Positions 1 to 6,970 of a DNA stretch of 8,028 nucleotides are shown piece after piece. Below the pieces are notes generated by a model. That model was not told the DNA's origin. It saw only the letters and a program-made list of their open reading frames with translations, and searched no databases. Source of the stretch: Desulfocurvus sp. Its GTDB lineage: Bacteria; Desulfobacterota; Desulfovibrionia; Desulfovibrionales; Desulfovibrionaceae. The translations under genes were made by a program, and so were the position numbers. The DNA is taken from the NCBI RefSeq assembly GCF_023230885.1, contig NZ_JALNWM010000160.1, positions 1 through 8,028 on the forward strand. The letters run 5' to 3'. Every line of letters starts with the position of its first letter. Within the stretch, counting starts at the first letter, position 1.

Positions 1-460
1 AGAACAGGGGCTTCTTGCCGAAGCAGTCGCGGGCCAGGAGCAGCCGCCGGGCCCGGGCGTCCCACGCCGCCAGGGCGAACATGCCGTCCAGCCGGGCCAG
101 GGCCGCGTCGCCCCAGCGGGCCAGGGCGTGGACAATGACCTCGGTGTCCGTGGCCGAGCGGAAGCGGTGGCCCAGGTCCTCCAGCTCGGCGCGCAGCTCG
201 CGGAAGTTGTAGATCTCGCCGTTGAAGACCACCCACACGCCGCCCGCGCCGTCGTCCATAGGCTGGCGGCCCTGGGCCGAGAGGTCGAGGATGGACAGCC
301 GCCGGTGGCCAAGGCCCGCCGACGGCCCGGGGCCGCCGGGGAAAACACGCACGCCCCGGTCGTCGGGCCCGCGGTGGCGCATGGCGTCGGTCATGGCCTC
401 CAGGGCCTCGCGGTCCACGGGGCGCCCGTCGGCGTGGACGATTCCGGCGATGCCGCACAT
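1..460 (-). CDS. asnB: Asparagine synthase-type glutamine amidotransferase, N-terminal part (runs off the window)
   Basis: The visible 153 residues are the glutamine-hydrolysing class II (Ntn) amidotransferase domain of an asparagine synthase (glutamine-hydrolysing). Seen: the start MCGIAGIV, which exposes the nucleophile Cys2 after Met removal; RHRGPDD (28-34); HRRLSILD (52-59); NGEIYN (80-85) and TDTEV (104-108), the glutamine-binding motifs; and RDCFGKKPLF at the cut edge. The C-terminal ATP-dependent synthetase domain, about 400 residues in the family, lies beyond base 1. The ATG sits 3 bases after the stop of the TPR-glycosyltransferase gene and lacks a strong Shine-Dalgarno, so translation is probably coupled. 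In glycan clusters such proteins are often thought to amidate sugar carboxyl groups rather than make free asparagine; that role is inferred here. Cys146 in RDCFG is unusual, since Arg or Pro is typical at that place. Family certain, substrate unknown. Confidence 0.93.
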   Translation of the reverse strand, partial: MCGIAGIVHADGRPVDREALEAMTDAMRHRGPDDRGVRVFPGGPGPSAGLGHRRLSILDLSAQGRQPMDDGAGGVWVVFNGEIYNFRELRAELEDLGHRFRSATDTEVIVHALARWGDAALARLDGMFALAAWDARARRLLLARDCFGKKPLF

Positions 461-463
461 GGC

Positions 464-2152
464 CTAGCCGCCCAGGACCCGTTTGACCACATAGTGGTCC
501 TTGTCCTGGCCCTCGAAGTACGAGCGGATGAGCAGCTCGCCCGTGAGCCCCAGGATGACCACCTGAAGCCCGGAGATGAGCACCAGGGCCAAAAGGATGA
601 ACAGCGTGTCGTAGGACACGGGCAGCCCGCCCAGGTCCCTGGCGGCCCACAGGGCGGCGATGCCCGCCAGCCCAAGACCCGTGGCCGTGCGGGCGATCTT
701 GCCGAAGAACTGGATGGGCCGGGTCATGTAGTCGGAGAAGAAACGGACCACGACGAGGTCGAAGAGCACCCGCCAGACGCGCGAGAGCCCGTATTTGGCC
801 GAACCGTGCACGCGCGGGCGGTGGTTCACCGGAATTTCGGCCACGCGCACCCCAAGCCAGGCCGCGAACACGGGGATGAAGCGGTGCATCTCGCCGTAGA
901 TATGGATGTTCTTGACGATGCCGCGCTTGTAGGCCTTGAGGGTGCAGCCGAAGTCGCGCAGCTGCACGCCCGTGCCCTCGATGAGCTTGTTGATCAGCCG
1001 GTTGGCGACCCAGGAGGGCAGCCGGCGCGACAGGGCCTTGTCCTTGCGGTCCCTGCGCCAGCCGTTGACCAGGTCGTAGCCCTCGGCCATCTTGTCCAGC
1101 AGGGCCGGGATGTCGCGGGGGTCGTTTTGCAGGTCGCCGTCCAGGGTGACCACGATGCCGCCCCGGGAATACTTGAACCCGGCGGACAGGGCGGCGGTCT
1201 GCCCGTAGTTGCGGCGGAACTGGATGACCCGCAGCCGGGGCTCCCCGGCGGCCAGGGCCTCCAGGGCCTCCCCGGTGCCGTCGGTGCTGCCGTCGTCCAC
1301 CACGATGATCTCGGCGCGCACCTCCAGGCCGTCCAGCACGCCGGTCAGCTCTTCCAGAAGCGCGGCAACGCTGCCCACCTCGTTGTAGACCGGGATGACC
1401 ACCGACAGGGAGGGCGCCTCGCCGCCGGTGCCCTCGCCGAAATCCTTGACCATGCTCATGGGATCGATGCGCCCCAGGCTGGCCGACAGGCCCAGGGCCG
1501 GGCCCCCGGGCCCCGGCGCGACGCCCCCGGCCCGGGCCGCGCGGCGCAGGGCCGCCACCTCGGGGGCCTCCTCGTCCTGGGGGTCGGCCAGGGCGGCCAG
1601 GGCGTCCAGCTCCGCGCGGGCGCCCCGGGCGTCGCCGCGCGCCAGCAGCGCGTAGCCAAGGTTCACGCGGGTGCGCACCGCCCGGGGGGCGGCGGCCACG
1701 GCGCGGCGCAGGGCGTCTTCGGCCCCGGGCAGATCCCCGGCCAGGAACAGGACCACCCCCAGGTCGTTCAGGGCCTCGGGGTCGCCCGGGCGCAGCTCCA
1801 GGGCCCGGCGCAGGTGCCGGGCGGCGCCCTGCTGGTCGCCGGTGGCCGAAAGGTGCTGGCCGTACTGGGCCACGGCGTCGAAGTCGTCCGGGGCCAGTTC
1901 CAGGGCCCGGGCCAGGCTGGCGCCGCTCTCGGCCAGGCGGCCCCGGGCGCGCAGCAGCACCCCCGCGAACAGGTGCGCCTCCACGGCCTCGGGGCGCAGG
2001 GCCAGGGCCTTGCGCAGGCTTTCCAGGGCCGGGGCCGTCTCGCCGCGCTCGTGGTGCACCAGGGCCAGGGCCACATGCAGGCCGTAGGCGTCGGGGGCGG
2101 CCTTGAGCCGGGCCAGGAGGCCCCGCAGGGTATCGTTGGACTGGGCGGTCAT
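464..2152 (-). CDS. TPR domain fused to polyprenyl-phosphate-sugar-synthase-like family 2 glycosyltransferase with C-terminal membrane helices
   Basis: A 562-residue two-part protein. Residues about 20-190 form roughly five TPR-like helical repeats, with recurrent signatures such as ALESLRKALALRPE and HLRRALELRPGDPEALNDLG. An Ala/Gly/Pro-rich linker (about 191-246) leads to a GT2 domain starting LSVVIPVYNE (249-258). This has IIVVDDGSTDGTG (282-294), the metal-binding DGDLQNDP (338-345), RDFGCTLKAYKR (399-410) and the HRPRVHGSAKYG stretch (444-455) typical of the DPM1/ArnC/GtrB branch. Two hydrophobic segments (about 483-505 and 515-541) suggest membrane anchoring with the catalytic domain in the cytoplasm. 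By family it would transfer a sugar from a nucleotide sugar to a polyprenyl phosphate; the sugar is unknown. Plain family members are about 310-340 residues, so the TPR half is an addition. The start is supported by GGAG at 2159-2162, 6 bases upstream. The preceding gene ends 21 bases away. Confidence 0.93.
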   Translation of the reverse strand: MTAQSNDTLRGLLARLKAAPDAYGLHVALALVHHERGETAPALESLRKALALRPEAVEAHLFAGVLLRARGRLAESGASLARALELAPDDFDAVAQYGQHLSATGDQQGAARHLRRALELRPGDPEALNDLGVVLFLAGDLPGAEDALRRAVAAAPRAVRTRVNLGYALLARGDARGARAELDALAALADPQDEEAPEVAALRRAARAGGVAPGPGGPALGLSASLGRIDPMSMVKDFGEGTGGEAPSLSVVIPVYNEVGSVAALLEELTGVLDGLEVRAEIIVVDDGSTDGTGEALEALAAGEPRLRVIQFRRNYGQTAALSAGFKYSRGGIVVTLDGDLQNDPRDIPALLDKMAEGYDLVNGWRRDRKDKALSRRLPSWVANRLINKLIEGTGVQLRDFGCTLKAYKRGIVKNIHIYGEMHRFIPVFAAWLGVRVAEIPVNHRPRVHGSAKYGLSRVWRVLFDLVVVRFFSDYMTRPIQFFGKIARTATGLGLAGIAALWAARDLGGLPVSYDTLFILLALVLISGLQVVILGLTGELLIRSYFEGQDKDHYVVKRVLGG

Positions 2153-2173
2153 GCCACGCTCCGGTGACGGGTT

Positions 2174-3259
2174 TCAGACGCTTCCTGCGTCGGATGGCTC
2201 CCTGGGAAAAGATTGCAATATCCGTACCCCGGCCTCCCCGTCCGCTGCGGGCCGAGCGCCCGGAGGGGCCGGGGCGCACAGGGCGACGATGTCCGTGCCC
2301 AGGCCGACGGAATCGAAAAACGCCGCCAGCGGGGCGAATTCCCGCGCGCGCGCCGGGTTTTCCGACGAAAGGAACGCCTCGGCCCCCTCGCGCACGGCCG
2401 GGGGCGCCCCGGCGAGCATCCGCCGGGCGTGGCTCAGGAAATGGGCGTAGACGTTGAACGGATGCGGGGTCTGCGTGCGCAGTTCCAGCACCTCCAGGCC
2501 CGCCGCCGTCAGGAACCGCTCCAGGGTCGGCGGGGTGAAGGCGAACAGGTGGAAGGGCACGTCCTCGGCCTGGCGGAAGGCCTGGCGGGCGATGCCCGCG
2601 TGGTTGGGCACGGCGACGATCAGAAGCCCCCCGGGGCGCAGCACCCGCCGGGCCTCGGCCAGGGCGCGCCCGGGGTCGTGCAGGTGCTCCAGGACGTGGT
2701 TGAAGCGCACCACGTCGAAACAGGCGTCGGGGTATCCGGCGTCCCAGAGCTGGCCGCAGGCCACGTCCAGCCCCAGCTCCCGGGCCCTGGCGCAGGCCTC
2801 GGCGCTGGGCTCGACCCCGTGGCAGCGAAAGCCCCAGCGGCGCATGGCCGCCAGCCAGGCGCCGCGCCCGCAGCCCACGTCCAGGACGGCCCCGATGCGC
2901 GTGATGCGCTCCATGCGGTGGGTGGCCAGGATGCGCCGCCACTTGCGCTCCCAGGGCCAGGCCAGGCGCCGCACCCAGAGCCGCGCGGCGTCGCCGCCCT
3001 CGTAGCGCAGGCGCAGGAGCGCCCGCAGCAGGGCGTACAGCGGCCGCCGCCAGGCCGGGTCGCGGTACAGGCCGTGCCGGGCGTTGTAGGCCAGGTCGTA
3101 CCATGCGGGCATGTCCGCCTCCCGGGGCCTGCGCGCCAGATAGGCCAGCCCGCAGGCCGCGCATTCCACCAGGGGGAACGTCTCGCCCGCCGTCCGGTAG
3201 TCCTCGAAGGGCGTCCGCTCGCGGCCGCCGCACAGGGCGCAGGCCGCGACATCCTCCAT
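2174..3259 (-). CDS. Class I SAM-dependent methyltransferase with N-terminal Cys4 zinc-binding-like motif
   Basis: A 361-residue protein. The N-terminus has CALC (7-10) and CAAC (33-36), a pair of CxxC knuckles that probably bind zinc, as in several sugar C- or O-methyltransferases of polysaccharide clusters. A helical linker rich in Arg and Trp (about 50-120) precedes a Rossmann methyltransferase core: motif I VLDVGCGRG (125-133), the acidic residue in HGVEPS (Glu150), FDVVRFNHVLEHLHDP (181-196) and LRPGGLL (207-213), with a Methyltransf_23-like C-terminal half. The ATG at 3257-3259 is chosen because the Cys motif begins just after it, and extending upstream would run into the preceding gene. 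No strong Shine-Dalgarno is seen; the upstream gene stops 32 bases before. The last about 35 residues are Pro/Ala-rich and look unstructured. Probably methylates a sugar or sugar nucleotide; the exact substrate cannot be read. Confidence 0.88.
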   Translation of the reverse strand: MEDVAACALCGGRERTPFEDYRTAGETFPLVECAACGLAYLARRPREADMPAWYDLAYNARHGLYRDPAWRRPLYALLRALLRLRYEGGDAARLWVRRLAWPWERKWRRILATHRMERITRIGAVLDVGCGRGAWLAAMRRWGFRCHGVEPSAEACARARELGLDVACGQLWDAGYPDACFDVVRFNHVLEHLHDPGRALAEARRVLRPGGLLIVAVPNHAGIARQAFRQAEDVPFHLFAFTPPTLERFLTAAGLEVLELRTQTPHPFNVYAHFLSHARRMLAGAPPAVREGAEAFLSSENPARAREFAPLAAFFDSVGLGTDIVALCAPAPPGARPAADGEAGVRILQSFPREPSDAGSV

Positions 3260-3291
3260 GACCCCGGCGGGCCGGACAGGCGCCCCGGGAC

Positions 3292-3990
3292 TCACCGCTT
3301 CCTCGCCAGCACATGGTAGCCGTAGCACAGCAGCTCCGCCGAGCCCGTATCGGCCCGCGACAGCCGCCCCAGCATGGCCAGGGCCACGCGCACCGCGGCG
3401 GACTCCCACCTGCGCGGGCGGACCGTGGCGTAGCGCGCGGCCACGCGGTGGACCCGGCGCAGCTCCTGGGCCAGGTATTCGAAGAAATTGCCGTTGGGCG
3501 CAAGCTCCTGGATGTCCAGCCCCAGGGCGGGCAGGTGGTGTTCGTAGAAATAACGGTTGAAGCCGCTGGCGTGGTGGAAGGGCGCGTAGTGGGTCAGGCT
3601 GCAGAACGGCGCCGTGAGCACCAGCGCCCCGCCGGGGCGCAGCAGCCGCGCCAGCTCGGCCAGCGCCGCCCGGGGGTCGGGCAGGTGCTCCAGCACCTCG
3701 GTGCACAGCACGGCGTCGAAGCTGGCGTCGGGCTCGGGGATGGCCGTGATGTCGCAGACCAGGTGCAGCCCGCCGTGGTCGCGCGCGCCGGTGTGCAGGC
3801 CCCGGCCGTCGCCGGTACCCTCGTAGCGCCCGAAATCCTGGGCAACGTACTCGAAGCGCTGGCACAGCGGGGCGTAGCGCCCGGTTCCGGCGCCCGCGTC
3901 CAGCAGCCGGGCGCCGTCGGGCAGGGCCGCCAGCGCCCGGGCCACCCAGGCGTGGCGCACGGCCTCGTTGGTGGTTCCCGCCGCGCTCAT
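3292..3990 (-). CDS. Class I SAM-dependent methyltransferase (Methyltransf_11-like)
   Basis: A 232-residue single-domain protein. Seen: motif I RLLDAGAGTGRYA (28-40); YVAQDFGRY (48-56), whose Asp would contact the SAM ribose; FDAVLCTEVLEHLPDP (91-106); and LLRPGGALVLTAPF (116-129). The segment after this, FHHASGFNRYFYEHHL (138-153), is of the kind found in methyltransferases encoded in O-antigen and capsule loci. The ATG at 3988-3990 forms an ATGA overlap with the stop of the DUF268 gene, and a good Shine-Dalgarno (GGGGAGGG at 3997-4004, 6 bases upstream) lies inside the preceding coding region; both support this start. Cytoplasmic, with no signal peptide. Likely methylates a sugar, a sugar nucleotide or a growing glycan; the acceptor is not evident. 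Confidence 0.9.
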   Translation of the reverse strand: MSAAGTTNEAVRHAWVARALAALPDGARLLDAGAGTGRYAPLCQRFEYVAQDFGRYEGTGDGRGLHTGARDHGGLHLVCDITAIPEPDASFDAVLCTEVLEHLPDPRAALAELARLLRPGGALVLTAPFCSLTHYAPFHHASGFNRYFYEHHLPALGLDIQELAPNGNFFEYLAQELRRVHRVAARYATVRPRRWESAAVRVALAMLGRLSRADTGSAELLCYGYHVLARKR

Positions 3991-4775
3991 GAGCCGCCCT
4001 CCCCGCCCGCGTTGCCGGGCTCCCCGGGTTTTACGAAACAAAAACAGCCGCAGCCGTACTCCTGGGCGTCGGCCAGGGCGAAGGACGCCCCGGGCAGCAG
4101 CCCGCCGTCGCGGGGGTCGTCGGGCACCAGGGCGAACTGCGCCAGGGCCAGCCCCGGGAACAGGGCCACTACCTGGGCGCAGGAGTAGACCCGGTGCAGG
4201 TTGAACTCCACCCGCGCCCGGCCCACGGGCACGGCCACCAGCAGCGTGCCCCCCGGGGCCAGCACCCGCGCCAGCTCCGCCGCCGCCCGCAGGTCGCCCC
4301 CCGGGTCCAGGGCGTCGCCGTAGCGCCCAAGGCCCACATGCTCGATGACATGCAGGCACGACAGGCTGGGCACGCTGGCGTCGGGAAAGGGCAGGGCCCC
4401 CAGGTCCGCCCGGCCGCATTCCAGGCCCGGCAGGGCGAGGTCCGGCGGCCGGAAGTCATGGAACGCCACGGGCACGAAGGCCGAAACCTGGGCCACGAAA
4501 TACAGCGAGGAGGCGATGTCCACATGGCGCGCCGGGGCCAGCCGGGCCACATGACGCGCGGCCCAGCCCGTGTGCAGCACATAGTGGCGGTCGAAGCCCT
4601 GCTCGGATTCCCCGGTGCGCACCCGGGCCCCGGCCCAGTGCGGGGGCAGGCCCCGGCCCGCGTGGCCGGGCATGGCGCAAAAAGCCGCGAACTGCCGGGC
4701 CACGGCGGCCCGGGCCCGGCACCGGGCCAAGAGGCACCCCAGGCGCCCGACGAGGTTTCGGAAAAGACCGCTCAC
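3987..4775 (-). CDS. DUF268 family protein, methyltransferase-like
   Basis: A 262-residue protein recognised as DUF268 from its signature block: SLSCLHVIEHVGLGRYGD (137-154), then DPGGDLRAAAELARVLAPGG (157-176) and VAVPVGRARVEFNLHRVYS. The fold resembles a Rossmann methyltransferase (LPF-D-S, then an EH motif, then LAPGG), but the usual glycine-rich SAM loop is replaced by VDIASSLYFV (85-94). Whether it binds SAM is therefore uncertain. Family members occur in cell-surface glycan clusters, and the biochemical role is not established. The start is GTG at 4773-4775, in a GTGA overlap with the upstream glycosyltransferase stop; the next in-frame ATG is Met35. The ribosome site is a G-rich run without A, so weak. 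The C-terminus has a small Cys cluster (YGCGCFCF) and a Gly-rich tail. Confidence 0.85.
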   Translation of the reverse strand: MSGLFRNLVGRLGCLLARCRARAAVARQFAAFCAMPGHAGRGLPPHWAGARVRTGESEQGFDRHYVLHTGWAARHVARLAPARHVDIASSLYFVAQVSAFVPVAFHDFRPPDLALPGLECGRADLGALPFPDASVPSLSCLHVIEHVGLGRYGDALDPGGDLRAAAELARVLAPGGTLLVAVPVGRARVEFNLHRVYSCAQVVALFPGLALAQFALVPDDPRDGGLLPGASFALADAQEYGCGCFCFVKPGEPGNAGGEGGS

Positions 4776-6049
4776 GCCCCGCCCCCCCCGGCGTCCAGCA
4801 GTTCCAGCAGCCGCCGGGCGAACGCCTCGGCCCGGTGGGTCCAGGTATGCCGCGCGAAAACCTCGGCCTGGGCCGTCAGGGCCCGGCGGACGGCCTCGTC
4901 CGGGTCGGCCAGCACCCGGCGGACGGCGCGCGCGTAGTCCTGCGGATCGTCGGCCACGAACAGCCCGTCCAGGTCCAGGCGCCGGGCCAGGAGCCCGGGG
5001 CGGTCCACCACCTGGGGCACGCCGCAGGCGGCCAGCTGGTAGGTGCGCTCGTTGAGGTCCGCCGTGCGCGCGGCCTGCACGTCCAGGTGCAGGTTGAGCC
5101 CCACGCGCGCCCGGGCGTAGACGTAGCGCTGGGCCGCTGGCGGCGCGTCGCACAGCAGGCAGCGCCCGGCCCAGGGCCAGCCCGGGCCGTCGATGAACCC
5201 CGGGCCCGAGGCCGCCACGGGCCCCAGCCAGGCCCGGTAGCGGCTCCATTTGCTGCGGTTCACCGAGCCCAGGAACACATGGTCCAGGTCGCGCGCGACA
5301 CCGGGCACCGGATAGTAGTGCAGCACGTCGGCCCCGAACTCCAGGGAGAGGACGGGGCCCCCCGCCTCGCGCAGGGGCGCGAATCCGGGCGCGTCGCGGT
5401 AGTGCTCCGGGCAGCAGAAGCCGTAGTGGAAGCCCGCGCCCAGGGCCCGGGCGCGCAGGATGCGGCCGGGCAGGGGCGTGTTGCCGTCGGCCTCGCAGGA
5501 GGCCGTGAGCCCCACCAGCAGGGGCCCGGCCTCACGGCGCCAGGCGGCCACGGCCCCCCAGTCGACGCGCTCCAGGTAGGGATCGTTGTCGCTGGTCAGG
5601 AACACCGTAGGCCGGAAGGCGGCCAGGACCCCGGCCACGGGCTCGTCCCAGCCCAGGGCCCGCGCGGGGACGCCAATGAAATCGAGGTTGCGCACGAGGT
5701 TGGAAAACAGGGAGAAGCCCCCGGGGGAATAGGCGGGCGGGGGGACGTGGACCAGCACCCGCAGGCGCTCCTGGCCGCGCAGCAGGCCCCGGAAGCGCTC
5801 CAGGACCGCGCGGCGCAGGGCGTGGCCCTGGCGCACCAGGGGGTCGGACGAGGCGGCCCAGGCGGCGGCGGTTTCCAGCTCCCCGGCGCGCCGGGCCATG
5901 CCCACGGCCCAGTCCAGCACGGCGTCGTGCCCGGCGCGCGTGCCGGGATGCACCGCGTCCAGAAAACGCCGGAACTCCCAGCCCGGGTCGGGCCGACCCA
6001 GGACGCGCTTGGCCAGGTGGCGGGCCAGGGGCAGCGGGGCGAGGCTCAC
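4772..6049 (-). CDS. GT-B type glycosyltransferase, CgeB/group 1-like
   Basis: A 425-residue protein. The first about 92 residues are helical and not recognised. A GT-B-like N-domain follows: LRVLVHVPPPAYSPGG (96-111), with FSLFSNLVRNLDFIGV after it. The middle has FGADVLHYYPVPG (238-250) and DHVFLGSVNRSKWSRY (256-271), matching the pattern of a cytidine-free CgeB/YkvP-like transferase (stated potential acceptor side, then an R-containing segment). The C-domain carries LNLHLD (318-323) and NERTYQLAACGVPQVVDRP (333-351), the usual nucleotide-sugar-binding region of group 1 transferases. The start is GTG at 6047-6049, overlapping the previous stop as GTGA and preceded by a perfect GGAGG. It likely adds a sugar to the repeat unit; donor and linkage are unknown. 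The C-terminal DAGGGGA is encoded by an eight-G run. Confidence 0.84.
   Translation of the reverse strand: MSLAPLPLARHLAKRVLGRPDPGWEFRRFLDAVHPGTRAGHDAVLDWAVGMARRAGELETAAAWAASSDPLVRQGHALRRAVLERFRGLLRGQERLRVLVHVPPPAYSPGGFSLFSNLVRNLDFIGVPARALGWDEPVAGVLAAFRPTVFLTSDNDPYLERVDWGAVAAWRREAGPLLVGLTASCEADGNTPLPGRILRARALGAGFHYGFCCPEHYRDAPGFAPLREAGGPVLSLEFGADVLHYYPVPGVARDLDHVFLGSVNRSKWSRYRAWLGPVAASGPGFIDGPGWPWAGRCLLCDAPPAAQRYVYARARVGLNLHLDVQAARTADLNERTYQLAACGVPQVVDRPGLLARRLDLDGLFVADDPQDYARAVRRVLADPDEAVRRALTAQAEVFARHTWTHRAEAFARRLLELLDAGGGGA
4781..4787 (-). other. Slippery-type heptamer in an eight-G run at a gene junction
   Basis: On the coding strand, eight consecutive G (4782-4789) are followed by C. 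In the frame of the GT-B transferase this gives G_GGG_GGC, which has the canonical X_XXY_YYZ form for -1 ribosomal frameshifting. A -1 slip skips the TGA at 4772-4774 and enters the frame of the DUF268 gene with no stop between them. Only the sequence pattern is seen; use of the site is not shown. Confidence 0.35.
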
Positions 6050-6930
6050 GGCGCGGCCTCCGGGGGCCGCCCGCCCCGGCGGCCCCAGGCCACCCGCAGC
6101 CGCCCCCAGGCGCGCCCGGCGAAATAGCGCGCCAGGACCAGCGGCGGGAAGCGCAGGGCCGTGCGCGCGGGGTCGGCATGTTCGAGGTGGACGGCGCCGC
6201 CCCGCTCCCCGGGCGCGCCCCAGCGCTCCAAAAAGGCCGCCCAATCGCGCCGCTGGACCTCCAGGTTGCTGCTGCGCACCGCGCAGGCCGCGTGCGGGAA
6301 ATGCTCCACGAAGGCGCGCGGGCAGTCGGCCACCTCCCAGCCGCGCTCCCACATGCGCAGGCACAGGTCGCCGTCGGCGTGGTAGAACACATAGCGCTCC
6401 CCGTCGGCGAAGCCCACGTCCTCCAGGGCCTGGCGCAGGAAGAGCCCGTGGTTGACGAACAGTTTTCCGCCCAGGGTGGTGCCCACCCAGTAGCGCTTGT
6501 GCAGAAACGTGTCGCGCCAGTAGAAGGCCAGGGCCCCCACGCGCCGCCCGGCGGCCTCCAGGGCCGCGAAATGCTCCAGGGCGGCGGCCAGGGAGCCCGG
6601 CACCAGCAGGCAGTCGTCGGAAACCATGCACACGAAGCGCCCCCGGGCGGCGCGGAACCCCAGGTTCATGAACGCGCCCCAGCCGCGCCGCTCCAGGGGC
6701 CGCCCGCGCCAGGAGCCCCGGTTGTGCTGCACGATGGTCAGCACGTCCTTCTGGCGCGTGAGCCAGCGCAGGGCGCCGTCGGTGGAGCCCCCGTCGACGA
6801 CGATGATCTCGTGGTCCAGGCCGCGGCCCTCGGCGCGCAGGGAGGCCACGGTGGCGCGCAGCAGGGCCCGGCGGTTGTAGGAACCGAGGACGAAGGAGAC
6901 CTGCGGGCGGCGGATGGCGGGTTCGTTCAT
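6046..6930 (-). CDS. Family 2 glycosyltransferase
   Basis: A 294-residue GT-A fold transferase. Seen: VSFVLGSYNRRALL (11-24) as the first strand; HEIIVVDGGSTDG (40-52), the nucleotide-binding segment; RFVCMVSDD (98-106), where SDD stands in for the DXD metal motif; and FYHADGDLCLRMWERGW (182-198), the acidic region expected to hold the catalytic base. The C-terminal about 40 residues are Arg-rich and basic, perhaps for peripheral membrane contact. No transmembrane helix is visible. The ATG at 6928-6930 is chosen because the GT2 domain begins about ten residues later; AAGG lies 6 bases upstream. The gene follows the epimerase after 40 bases and overlaps the next transferase by GTGA. Probably assembles part of a surface glycan; sugar specificity cannot be read. 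Confidence 0.91.
   Translation of the reverse strand: MNEPAIRRPQVSFVLGSYNRRALLRATVASLRAEGRGLDHEIIVVDGGSTDGALRWLTRQKDVLTIVQHNRGSWRGRPLERRGWGAFMNLGFRAARGRFVCMVSDDCLLVPGSLAAALEHFAALEAAGRRVGALAFYWRDTFLHKRYWVGTTLGGKLFVNHGLFLRQALEDVGFADGERYVFYHADGDLCLRMWERGWEVADCPRAFVEHFPHAACAVRSSNLEVQRRDWAAFLERWGAPGERGGAVHLEHADPARTALRFPPLVLARYFAGRAWGRLRVAWGRRGGRPPEAAP
6057..6061 (-). promoter_or_regulatory. Shine-Dalgarno GGAGG deciding a GTG start
   Basis: A perfect GGAGG lies 7 bases before the GTG at 6047-6049 of the GT-B glycosyltransferase, inside the end of the preceding gene. It fixes the non-ATG start and the GTGA overlap. Confidence 0.75.
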
Positions 6931-6946
6931 GACAGCCTTGGCCTTT

Positions 6947-6962
6947 CGCCGGCGGACCGGCG
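6947..6962 (-). repeat. Small GC inverted repeat between epimerase and GT2 genes
   Basis: A perfect 6-base inverted repeat (CGCCGG and CCGGCG around a 4-base loop) sits in the 40-base gap between the two genes. No T tract follows on the minus strand, so it is not an intrinsic terminator. It could shape local mRNA structure or processing, or be chance in GC-rich DNA. Confidence 0.3.
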
Positions 6963-6970
6963 CGCGGGGG

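Noticed and set aside
1451..1459. Two in-frame ATG codons before the GT2 part of the TPR-glycosyltransferase, possibly an internal start
   Set aside because: No convincing Shine-Dalgarno precedes them and the frame is continuous from a well-supported upstream start.
128..2167. A 679-codon open frame on the plus strand opposite the TPR-glycosyltransferase, and similar long plus-strand frames at 2213-3319, 4835-6127, 6178-7410 and 6914-7996
   Set aside because: They mirror the minus-strand genes. G/C-biased third positions leave the opposite strand nearly free of stops. The translations are low-complexity Gly/Ala/His/Gln/Pro strings with no recognisable domain, while the minus-strand frames carry clear motifs.
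3260..3865. Upstream extension of the Cys4 methyltransferase frame beyond the ATG at 3259
   Set aside because: The extension lies wholly over the preceding methyltransferase gene, is Arg/Pro/Gly-rich without motifs, and the Cys4 domain begins right after the chosen ATG.
4776..5249. Upstream extension of the DUF268 frame
   Set aside because: It overlaps the C-domain of the GT-B transferase and has no family motif. The GTGA overlap gives a natural start.
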